Below are positions 7,725 through 13,033 of a stretch of DNA of 13,197 bases, piece after piece. The notes below the pieces were generated by a model. It worked only from the letters and a program-made list of their open reading frames with translations, was not told where the DNA came from and did no database searches. This DNA is from Nanobdellati archaeon (GTDB taxonomy: Archaea > EX4484-52 > JAADEF01), in NCBI GenBank assembly GCA_015521505.1, contig WAOB01000085.1, positions 1-13,197 of the forward strand, written 5' to 3'. The position numbers and the translations under genes are program-made. Positions within the stretch are counted from its first letter, which is position 1. Every line of letters begins with the position of its first letter.

Positions 7725-8136
7725 AAAATGTGTTTATGATTTCTTTATGATCGAAGCCTATTTTGTCTGGTAGATTATTGATGTTGAATATGTGTAGAGA
7801 TCTTACTTCACTTTTATCATATTCTCCTGCTGATTTCAACAAATTAAACAAGTTGTTCACTTTGACGTAGAATACATGAGTGATATTTCTAAATCTAGGA
7901 TCCCTTTTCGGATCATCAAAGTAGGTAAAATAGTTGTTTTTGTTTATTTTTATAGAAACACCTGTTTCTTCTCTAAGTTCTCTTTCTGCTGCTTCTACTA
8001 ATTTCTCTTTTTCTTCAACAAAACCACCCGGTAAGCAATAATGATTTTTGTATGGCTCGTATGCTCTCAGAACTAGCAATATGTTCTTATCTTTATCATA
8101 TACGATAATATCAACACTTATTTTTATATTATTCAT
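7714..8136 (-). CDS. Nudix hydrolase, probably ADP-ribose pyrophosphatase-like
   Basis: The 140-residue protein has a canonical Nudix box at residues 38-60 in the pattern GX5EX7REUXEEXGU: G38, E44, R52-E53-L54, E56-E57, G59. It is preceded by the usual CLPGG entry. These residues bind the divalent metals that cut a nucleoside-diphosphate-linked substrate. After the box, the segment DDPKRDPRFRNI (74-85) resembles the DP(K/R)RDPR region common in ADP-ribose pyrophosphatases, so ADP-ribose to AMP plus ribose 5-phosphate is the best guess. Other nucleoside-diphosphate derivatives cannot be excluded. The ATG overlaps the end of the membrane-anchored gene by 8 bases, so the two form an operon with likely coupled translation. 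The 3' end overlaps the convergent phosphoesterase gene. Confidence 0.9.
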   Translation of the reverse strand: MNNIKISVDIIVYDKDKNILLVLRAYEPYKNHYCLPGGFVEEKEKLVEAAERELREETGVSIKINKNNYFTYFDDPKRDPRFRNITHVFYVKVNNLFNLLKSAGEYDKSEVRSLHIFNINNLPDKIGFDHKEIINTFFKV

Positions 8137-8536
8137 TATTCAACCCCATTGTTAATAATGGATATACAGTAAATGTTATTGTGTTGTCAGGATTTAAAGA
8201 TGGTAAGAAAATAAAAGCACCGTCTATTGTTGTATATACGTAATCCCATGAAGTGTTTATGGTTATATTGTATCTATATAATCCATTTACAATTCCTGCA
8301 TATTTAACATTTAACTCTATACTTTCGTTCGTTGTGTTAATATAATCTCTTATAAACGAGCTAATCTCTTTTTCAATTAATGTTGCATTTTTCATTCCGA
8401 GTGCAGAGATGAATCTATTATAGTTAGAGATTTCTCTCTCATATTCGGATTTCATGACAATAAACCCTATGAGCAGCAAAATTGATATAAAAGACAGTAC
8501 AAAAATAGCAATTTTTTCATTTGTTATCTCAACCAT
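8129..8536 (-). CDS. Small membrane-anchored extracellular protein of unknown function
   Basis: I do not recognise this 135-residue protein. It has one strongly hydrophobic segment at about residues 8-28, then a polar region that starts with a charged, probably helical stretch (29-66) and continues as beta-rich sequence. Five N-X-S/T sequons (N50, N67, N70, N90, N94) all lie after the membrane segment, which suggests an N-terminal signal anchor with the C-terminal domain outside the cell. There is no class III (pilin-type) processing site that I can see. No ribosome site precedes the ATG at 8536, but a TATA-like box is centred about 25 bases upstream, so the mRNA is probably leaderless. The downstream Nudix gene overlaps it by 8 bases; the pairing gives no clear functional clue. 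Confidence 0.72.
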   Translation of the reverse strand: MVEITNEKIAIFVLSFISILLLIGFIVMKSEYEREISNYNRFISALGMKNATLIEKEISSFIRDYINTTNESIELNVKYAGIVNGLYRYNITINTSWDYVYTTIDGAFIFLPSLNPDNTITFTVYPLLTMGLNNE

Positions 8537-8555
8537 ATTCTAGCTTTATAGGCAA

Positions 8556-8565
8556 ATTTTAAATT
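8556..8565. promoter_or_regulatory. Shared divergent TATA region for two leaderless genes
   Basis: The near-symmetric string ATTTTAAATT is centred about 24-25 bases from the minus-strand ATG at 8536 and about 26 bases from the plus-strand ATG at 8587. Both distances match a TATA box driving transcription that starts at, or next to, the start codon. Neither gene has a ribosome site. One TATA region may thus serve both directions. Confidence 0.5.
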
Positions 8566-8586
8566 ATTTTGTATCGTAGTTCTTTT

Positions 8587-9255
8587 ATGAAACCAGTAAT
8601 TGCAATAAACTTTAAAGCATATCCAAATGCCTTTGGAAATAGTGCACAAAAACTGCTAGATCTCATTGAAATATTCTCAAGAAGATATAATATAGAAACA
8701 ATTGTGGCTTTACCTCTAACAGAAATTTATAGAGCCAGAAATTATAATTTTATAAAAATTTATGCTCAAACCTCTCATGCAGTGGATTTTGGAGCATATA
8801 CAGGCAAGATACCTACAAGAGCGTTACTTCATTATGGAGTTAAAGGCGTTGTTCTGAATCACTCTGAAGATCAAAAAAATATTAAAGATATAGAGAAGAT
8901 CCTTAATGATGCCTATGAACATAATTTGGATGTTTTAATTTGCGCCTCTTCTGTTGATTCCTCTTTAGCATTGTCAAGATATCATCAAATTACATATCTT
9001 GCCTATGAACCTCCAGAATTGATTTCAACAGGCAAATCTGTTTCAGAGTATAGGGGAGAAGATATGAAAAAAATATCTAAGAAGATAAATTATATTAATT
9101 CAAAAATCAAGTTATTAGCAGGTGCAGGTATAACTAAAAGAAAAGATATAGACTTGTCATTACAATTAGGTGCGAATGGTGTTTTTGTTTCTTCAGCAAT
9201 AATGAAGTCAAAGAATATAGAAAGAACATTAGAAGAATTTATGGCTTATTGGTAA
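8587..9255 (+). CDS. tpiA: Triosephosphate isomerase, archaeal type
   Basis: This enzyme interconverts dihydroxyacetone phosphate and glyceraldehyde 3-phosphate in glycolysis and gluconeogenesis. The 222-residue product has the short archaeal length (bacterial enzymes have about 250). Catalytic residues are visible: N8 and K10 in AINFKAY, H92 in LNHSED, and E141 in YEPPELI. The phosphate-gripping loops are AGAGI (178-182) and GANGVFVSS (195-203). The ATG at 8587 is chosen because it places the conserved AINFKAY strand at the very N-terminus and lies 26 bases from a TATA box, as expected for a leaderless mRNA. A TTG at 8569 would add six residues but has no support. ABCE1 follows 31 bases later with its own TATA box. 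Confidence 0.95.
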   Translation: MKPVIAINFKAYPNAFGNSAQKLLDLIEIFSRRYNIETIVALPLTEIYRARNYNFIKIYAQTSHAVDFGAYTGKIPTRALLHYGVKGVVLNHSEDQKNIKDIEKILNDAYEHNLDVLICASSVDSSLALSRYHQITYLAYEPPELISTGKSVSEYRGEDMKKISKKINYINSKIKLLAGAGITKRKDIDLSLQLGANGVFVSSAIMKSKNIERTLEEFMAYW

Positions 9256-9257
9256 TC

Positions 9258-9266
9258 TTTATAAAT
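9258..9266 (+). promoter_or_regulatory. TATA box of the ABCE1 gene
   Basis: TTTATAAAT starts two bases after the triosephosphate isomerase stop and is centred about 25 bases before the ATG at 9287. No ribosome site lies between them, so a leaderless transcript is expected. The bases just before the ATG (TCTTTT) are the same as before the triosephosphate isomerase ATG. Confidence 0.55.
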
Positions 9267-9286
9267 CTTAAGCAAGATTTTCTTTT

Positions 9287-11056
9287 ATGGTTAATTTTCA
9301 AATAAATGTGAAATCTGTGATGAGGATTGCTGTAGTAGATAAGGAAAAATGTAGGCCTGAAAGATGCAATCATGAATGTAAACTATTTTGTCCTCCTGAA
9401 AGAAACGATGTTGATGTTATTACTATAGAGAAAACAGCAAGAATAAATGAACAAACCTGTATAGGCTGTGGTATTTGTGTTAAGAAGTGCCCTTTTGATG
9501 CTATAACTATTATAAATTTAACTCATGAAGCAGGCAAACTTGTTCATCAGTATGGTGAAAATGGATTTAGGTTATTTAATTTACCGTCTATTAAAGAATC
9601 CAAGGTTGTTGGTTTATTGGGAAGAAACGGAACAGGTAAAAGTACTACATTAAATATTTTATCGGGCATTACTAAACCAAATTTAGGAAAGGTAAATGGA
9701 GATGTTTCATGGCATGAGATAATTGAAAATTTTCGAGGTAGTGAGATTCAACAATATCTCGAAAGAATTAAAGAGAAAAAAATAAAAGTTAGTTATAAGA
9801 TTCAAAGGATTGAGTTGATTTCCAAAACTTATGCAGATAGGAAGGTTAGAGATCTTTTAGATGGTGTAGAAGAGGAAATAATAAAAGAGATGGGGCTTGA
9901 TATCCTTCTGGACAGAAAAGTTGGTACCTTATCTGGGGGTGAGTTACAGAAGATTGCTATTGCAAAAGCATTAAGTAAGGATGCCGATTTTTATTTTATC
10001 GATGAGCCTACTTCTTTTTTGGATATAAAGAATAGAATAGATGTTGCTAAAACAATAAAATTGAAACTTAAAGATAAAAGCACCCTAGTAGTTGAGCATG
10101 ATTTAATTATTTTGGACTATCTTTCAGATTTTGTTCATATCGTTCATGGCTTTCCTGGCGCTTATGGTGTTGTAAGTAATATTTATCATACAAGGAGAGG
10201 CATTAACTCATATATTGAAGGTTACATAAAAGAGGAGAATATAAGGTTTAGAGATTATTCTTTGGAATTTAACTATATAAAAGAATCAAAAAGATTGAAA
10301 GAAAAACTACTTTATGTTCCTAAGATGAAAAAAACATATGATAGCGGATTTTTTTTAGAGGTAGAAGATTTCTATATATATGAAGGAGAGATTATAGGGA
10401 TATTGGGTAGGAACGGATTAGGCAAGACAACCTTTATTAAACTTTTGGCAGGTATAGAGAAGGATGATGAGAATATGTGTGATTTTGATTTGAAGATAGG
10501 GTATAAACCGCAATACATAAACTTAAATTACGAAGGCAGTGTAGAAAGTTTTATTAATGAAAATATTAAGTTAAATGAGGACATAAAAAACCATCTGATG
10601 AAACCTTTAGAAATAGAGAGATTTATACACAAGGAAGTTCCTTCTCTATCTGGGGGAGAGTTACAGAGATTATCTATATTATATTCTTTGAGTATGCCGG
10701 CAGATCTGTATTTATTAGATGAGCCCTCAGCATATTTGGATGTTGAAGAAAGAATTATTTTAGGAAAGATACTAAGAAGATATGCAGAACAATTAAATAC
10801 TAGTTTGTTTGTTGTTGATCATGACTTGTTGTTTTTAAGTTCTGTATCTGATAGGATAATGGTATTTGATGGCGTTCCTGCAAGAAGAGGATATGCTAAG
10901 CAGCCTGTGGATTTTAAAGAAGGAATAAACTATTTTCTAAAAACAGTAGACATAACAATGAGAGTCGATGAAGAGACAAAGAGACCTAGAATTAATAAAG
11001 AAGAAAGCAAAAAGCACATAGAAATGAAATCTAAAGGGATTTATTTTGAGTTTTGA
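9287..11056 (+). CDS. ABCE1/RLI ribosome-recycling ATPase
   Basis: ABCE1 splits the ribosome after termination, together with release factors, in archaea and eukaryotes. The 589-residue protein has the whole family layout. A first Fe-S motif has Cys 22/27/31/35 and a second has Cys 58/61/64/68 (CIGCGICVKKCPF). Nucleotide-binding domain 1 shows GRNGTGKST (112-120), LSGGELQ (215-221), IDEP (238-241) and VEHD. The hinge contains GINSYIEGY. Domain 2 shows GRNGLGKTT (374-382), LSGGELQ (454-460), LDEP and VDHD. Length is normal for the family. The ATG at 9287 is supported by a TATA box 25 bases upstream; most archaeal relatives start at the position of Met12 (9320, MRIAVVDKEKC), so that start remains possible. 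The last 26 bases overlap the convergent DNA glycosylase gene. Confidence 0.97.
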   Translation: MVNFQINVKSVMRIAVVDKEKCRPERCNHECKLFCPPERNDVDVITIEKTARINEQTCIGCGICVKKCPFDAITIINLTHEAGKLVHQYGENGFRLFNLPSIKESKVVGLLGRNGTGKSTTLNILSGITKPNLGKVNGDVSWHEIIENFRGSEIQQYLERIKEKKIKVSYKIQRIELISKTYADRKVRDLLDGVEEEIIKEMGLDILLDRKVGTLSGGELQKIAIAKALSKDADFYFIDEPTSFLDIKNRIDVAKTIKLKLKDKSTLVVEHDLIILDYLSDFVHIVHGFPGAYGVVSNIYHTRRGINSYIEGYIKEENIRFRDYSLEFNYIKESKRLKEKLLYVPKMKKTYDSGFFLEVEDFYIYEGEIIGILGRNGLGKTTFIKLLAGIEKDDENMCDFDLKIGYKPQYINLNYEGSVESFINENIKLNEDIKNHLMKPLEIERFIHKEVPSLSGGELQRLSILYSLSMPADLYLLDEPSAYLDVEERIILGKILRRYAEQLNTSLFVVDHDLLFLSSVSDRIMVFDGVPARRGYAKQPVDFKEGINYFLKTVDITMRVDEETKRPRINKEESKKHIEMKSKGIYFEF

Positions 11057-11660
11057 TTTTTCTCAAAATCTTGCCTTCTTGTACTATTAGAGCATGAAAC
11101 TCTTGCATATCTTCTACTTTCTTTATTTCCTTTTCAACCATGCTTCTTATTTTTTCATAATCAAATTTATTGGTATTTATTATGCCATAATGATTGAATA
11201 TTCTGAAGGTATATTTGTCCACTACGAAGATTGGTTTGAATCCTGCATAAAGTAATATGCTATCTGCCGTTTCCTTTCCAATACCTTTTAGTTTTAGGAG
11301 TTCTCCTCTTAATTCTTCCAATGGTTTACTTTCAAAGAAATACTTTAATGTTTCATAGTTTTTAGTTATGTATTGTGCAAAGAGTTTTAATCTTTCTGCT
11401 TTTTGGTTGTAAAAACCAGCAGGTTTTATTAATTCTTTTAATTCTTCCTCCTTCATTTTGGTAATTGCTTTTAAATTTAATACTTTTCTATCTCTTAAAT
11501 TTTCCAATGCTTTCTCGACATTTTTCCATGAGGTGTTTTGCGTTAATATTGCACCTATTACTATCTCATCATTTCCATATTTTTCTCCTTTACATGGCCA
11601 CCAATTTTGTTTACCATGTTTTTGTAATAGATATTTGTACAGATTGTATATTTTTCCCAT
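11031..11660 (-). CDS. MagIII/endonuclease III-like DNA glycosylase without Fe-S cluster
   Basis: The 209-residue product is a helix-hairpin-helix DNA glycosylase of the EndoIII superfamily, nearest in look to the COG2231/MagIII group, which removes alkylated bases such as 3-methyladenine. Visible parts are ILTQNTSWKNVEKAL (38-52), the hairpin LKGIGKETADSILLYAG (124-140) and the catalytic Asp148 in FVVDKYTFRIF. The position of the EndoIII lyase lysine, just before the Thr of the hairpin, is Glu130 with Lys129 next to it, so a monofunctional glycosylase is likely. The four C-terminal cysteines that hold the [4Fe-4S] cluster in EndoIII are absent; the only cysteine is C23. The protein ends with a short basic tail inside the convergent ABCE1 gene (26-base overlap). 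The ATG at 11660 lies about 27 bases from a TATA box with no ribosome site, so it is probably leaderless. Confidence 0.87.
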   Translation of the reverse strand: MGKIYNLYKYLLQKHGKQNWWPCKGEKYGNDEIVIGAILTQNTSWKNVEKALENLRDRKVLNLKAITKMKEEELKELIKPAGFYNQKAERLKLFAQYITKNYETLKYFFESKPLEELRGELLKLKGIGKETADSILLYAGFKPIFVVDKYTFRIFNHYGIINTNKFDYEKIRSMVEKEIKKVEDMQEFHALIVQEGKILRKIKTQNKSL

Positions 11661-11680
11661 TGATTTTTGGTAAATGTTAA

Positions 11681-11693
11681 ATTAATTTAAATA
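11681..11693. promoter_or_regulatory. Shared divergent TATA region for glycosylase and signal peptidase genes
   Basis: The string ATTAATTTAAATA contains TTTAAATA on the plus strand (centre about 24 bases before the ATG at 11714) and TTTAAATT on the minus strand (centre about 27 bases before the ATG at 11660). Neither gene has a ribosome site. This repeats the arrangement seen at 8536/8587. Confidence 0.5.
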
Positions 11694-11713
11694 TTATCTC
11701 AATTAGATTGTGT

Positions 11714-12247
11714 ATGGCATTAAAAGACATAAAAAAGGAAATCTCTTCTTATGTGAAAAACGATATTTTTAACGATCTGAAAGACATTCTAATTGCTTTT
11801 ATCATTGCTTTTGCTTTTTACAAAGGCTCGGGTTTGGTTTTAGGTACAGAAACACCATATCTTGTTGTTGTATCTTGTTCAATGCTACCGGAACTTCATC
11901 GAGGTGATGTAATAATAGTAAAAGGAGTGGAGTGGGAAGACATAATAGCAAACAAGAAGTGGAAAGATCCTGAATCCACAATAATTGTTTATTACGAACC
12001 ATTACAGAATAAATTAATAGTGCATAGAGCATACGAGAAGTTTGAGAAAAACGGAAAAAGATTTTTGAGAGCGTGGGGAGATAACAATTCCAAACCAGAC
12101 CCATGGATAATCCCTTATGAGAACGTGAAAGGAGAGGTTATTTTTAAGATACCTTATCTTGGTTATCCGAGAATCTTGTTAGGATATATTCTCGGTCAAG
12201 ATGTTGGGGGATGTAAGGAAAGAATAGAAGTAAATATTAATGATTAA
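11714..12247 (+). CDS. Signal peptidase I, archaeal (Ser/His/Asp) type
   Basis: This membrane protease removes signal peptides from exported proteins; its clients would include the two surface proteins in this window. From ATG at 11714 the product has 177 residues. A membrane helix covers about 24-43. The nucleophile is Ser56 in SCSM (54-57), followed by PELHRGDVIIV. His104 sits in IVHRAY, where bacterial enzymes have the lysine. Asp123 and Asp129 in GDNNSKPD match the conserved Asp pair of archaeal enzymes. A weak second hydrophobic segment (about 149-160) near the C-terminus may touch the membrane. Both length and the histidine mark the archaeal/eukaryotic Sec11-like branch. A TTG at 11708 would add two residues only; the ATG fits the TATA spacing for a leaderless mRNA. 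The helix-to-nucleophile spacing is usual. Confidence 0.94.
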   Translation: MALKDIKKEISSYVKNDIFNDLKDILIAFIIAFAFYKGSGLVLGTETPYLVVVSCSMLPELHRGDVIIVKGVEWEDIIANKKWKDPESTIIVYYEPLQNKLIVHRAYEKFEKNGKRFLRAWGDNNSKPDPWIIPYENVKGEVIFKIPYLGYPRILLGYILGQDVGGCKERIEVNIND

Positions 12248-12270
12248 AAATTTTTACTTTCATTTTTCTT
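12246..12270 (+). terminator. T-rich archaeal-type terminator after signal peptidase
   Basis: Runs of T (TTTTT at 12251-12255, TTT at 12258-12260, TTTTT at 12263-12267) follow the signal peptidase stop within a few bases. Archaeal RNA polymerase terminates at such tracts without a hairpin. The next promoter begins directly downstream. Confidence 0.4.
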
Positions 12271-12285
12271 AAAAAGGTTTTTAAA
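12271..12285 (+). promoter_or_regulatory. BRE/TATA promoter core of the repeat-protein gene
   Basis: AAAAAGGTTTTTAAA combines a purine-rich BRE-like part with a TTTTTAAA TATA box. Initiation would fall near 12308, giving a leader of roughly 36 bases with an inverted repeat and a strong ribosome site. A second TATA-like string, TTTATATA at 12306-12313, would place initiation inside the ribosome site and is less likely. The identical 15 bases recur at 12906-12920. Confidence 0.55.
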
Positions 12286-12312
12286 TTTAACGAAATTAGA
12301 ATGTATTTATAT

Positions 12313-12328
12313 ACTACTATCAAGTAGT
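12313..12328. promoter_or_regulatory. 16-base inverted repeat in the leader of the repeat-protein gene
   Basis: ACTACT-ATCA-AGTAGT is a perfect six-base-pair inverted repeat with a four-base loop. It lies between the TATA elements and the ribosome site (4 bases upstream of GGAGGTGA). It may be an operator for a dimeric regulator or a small RNA hairpin that affects ribosome access. The sequence shows only the symmetry. Confidence 0.4.
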
Positions 12329-12331
12329 TTT

Positions 12332-12339
12332 GGAGGTGA
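12332..12339 (+). promoter_or_regulatory. Near-perfect ribosome binding site
   Basis: GGAGGTGA is complementary to the archaeal 16S rRNA 3' end and ends 5 bases before the ATG at 12345. It is the strongest ribosome site in the window. It rules out the in-frame TTG at 12330, which would lie upstream of the site itself, as the start. Confidence 0.8.
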
Positions 12340-12344
12340 AATAT

Positions 12345-12866
12345 ATGGATTTGTTTAATAAAGTATACAGGGAAGTGCTATATATTGCTAAAATAAACGA
12401 GTTGAATGAAGAAGTCTATCCATCTCCTGTAGAGAGTATAAAAGGACTAGTACTTGGACGTGATAACAAAACACTTTATTGGGTTAATAATCAGGATTAT
12501 TCCGTAGAGAAGATAGGGGAATTTGGTAAGATAATCTATGCTGAATCTATTGGAGGGGTGGTAGCGCTTGTCTGCGATAAGAAAGGAGAGATAATCTATA
12601 CCATTTCCCCTCCTTATAAGAAGACAAAAAGAATAAGTACTTTTACTAAGAATCATAAATATTCTTTTGCAGGTATTGAGGGCTTATTTTTAGGAGAGGA
12701 TAATAAAACCATTTACTCTGTTAAATCCAAAGGGAGTAAGGAAAAGGTATGGGTATTAGATAACGAAGTTTATCCAGAACCTTTTGCAGGTATAGAAGGG
12801 TTGATACTTGCACGAGATAATAAGACAATATACTGGATATTTTTATCTAGAGAAGAAGCAAAATGA
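12345..12866 (+). CDS. Unrecognised 173-residue protein of four ~40-residue repeats
   Basis: I do not recognise this protein. It has no signal peptide or membrane helix and no cysteine except C77, so it is probably cytoplasmic. Four related segments are visible at residues 23-47, 62-87, 104-126 and 141-165, spaced about 37-42 residues apart. The shared pattern is (V/K)Y-x-x-x-x-GIEGL-hydrophobic-L-x-x-DNKT-(I/L)Y-(W/S)-(V/I). Copies 1, 3 and 4 are close to each other; copy 2 (IIYAESIGGVVALVCDKKGEIIYTI) is the most diverged. Repeats of this length ending in DNKTIYW resemble small beta-propeller blades, but four would be the low end for a closed propeller, so a dimer or another beta-repeat fold is possible. 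The gene stands alone with a strong promoter, an inverted repeat and a near-perfect ribosome site, which suggests high or controlled expression. Function is unknown. Confidence 0.85.
   Translation: MDLFNKVYREVLYIAKINELNEEVYPSPVESIKGLVLGRDNKTLYWVNNQDYSVEKIGEFGKIIYAESIGGVVALVCDKKGEIIYTISPPYKKTKRISTFTKNHKYSFAGIEGLFLGEDNKTIYSVKSKGSKEKVWVLDNEVYPEPFAGIEGLILARDNKTIYWIFLSREEAK
12411..12839 (+). repeat. Region coding for four diverged protein repeats
   Basis: The four repeat cores are encoded at 12411-12485, 12528-12605, 12654-12722 and 12765-12839. Copies 1, 3 and 4 share a GATAA-type stretch encoding DNKT (GATAACAAAACA, GATAATAAAACC, GATAATAAGACA). Third positions differ, so the duplications are old and kept at the protein level. 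Confidence 0.75.
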
Positions 12867-12867
12867 T

Positions 12868-12890
12868 CTTTTCTTCTCTATTATTGTTTT
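12868..12890 (+). terminator. Pyrimidine-rich terminator after the repeat-protein gene
   Basis: TCTTTTCTTCTCTATTATTGTTT follows the stop codon within three bases. The T-rich tract fits archaeal hairpin-independent termination, and an independent promoter core follows at 12906. Confidence 0.35.
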
Positions 12891-12905
12891 CACTTTCTTA
12901 AGTAA

Positions 12906-12920
12906 AAAAAGGTTTTTAAA
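12906..12920 (+). promoter_or_regulatory. Second copy of the AAAAAGGTTTTTAAA promoter core
   Basis: These 15 bases are the same as at 12271-12285, and both copies follow a CTTAA string. Initiation would be near 12943, about 90 bases before the ATG at 13034. The gap means either a long leader, a short RNA, or use of a closer AT-rich box (12963-12974 or 12985-12992). Initiation would coincide with the perfect palindrome ATGTTAACAT at 12938-12947. Confidence 0.45.
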
Positions 12921-12956
12921 AGTAATCTCAAATCTATATGTTAACATTTCATTATA

Positions 12957-12975
12957 GATAAATTATATATTTATC
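12957..12975. promoter_or_regulatory. 19-base inverted repeat upstream of the last gene
   Basis: GATAAAT-TATAT-ATTTATC has perfect seven-base arms around a five-base centre. It covers a TATA-like string about 60-75 bases before the ATG at 13034, so a bound dimeric regulator would compete with the transcription machinery. In so AT-rich a region the symmetry could also be chance. Confidence 0.35.
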
Positions 12976-13033
12976 ATAATACACAATATATAATAATTAT
13001 ATTCTCTTAACTGATTAAAGGTGTGGTGTCCTA

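Noticed and set aside
6045..8146. GGGGTT a few bases before the ATG of both the 789-residue gene and the Nudix gene, considered as a variant ribosome site
   Set aside because: In both cases the bases encode Gly-Leu at the end of the overlapping upstream gene, and other starts in the window use ordinary GGAGG or GGTGAT; two cases are too few.
8569..8586. TTG start six codons upstream for triosephosphate isomerase
   Set aside because: It lies inside or next to the TATA box and would precede the expected transcription start; the conserved N-terminal strand begins right after ATG 8587.
11458..11680. Two plus-strand hydrophobic frames opposite the DNA glycosylase
   Set aside because: They are shadows of the conserved glycosylase coding sequence, which keeps its catalytic motifs.
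11802..12104. Minus-strand frame of 100 codons opposite the signal peptidase
   Set aside because: The plus strand holds all catalytic motifs of signal peptidase; the antisense product is low-complexity Leu-rich sequence.
12330..12344. TTG start five codons upstream for the repeat protein
   Set aside because: It overlaps the GGAGGTGA ribosome site, which clearly serves the ATG at 12345.
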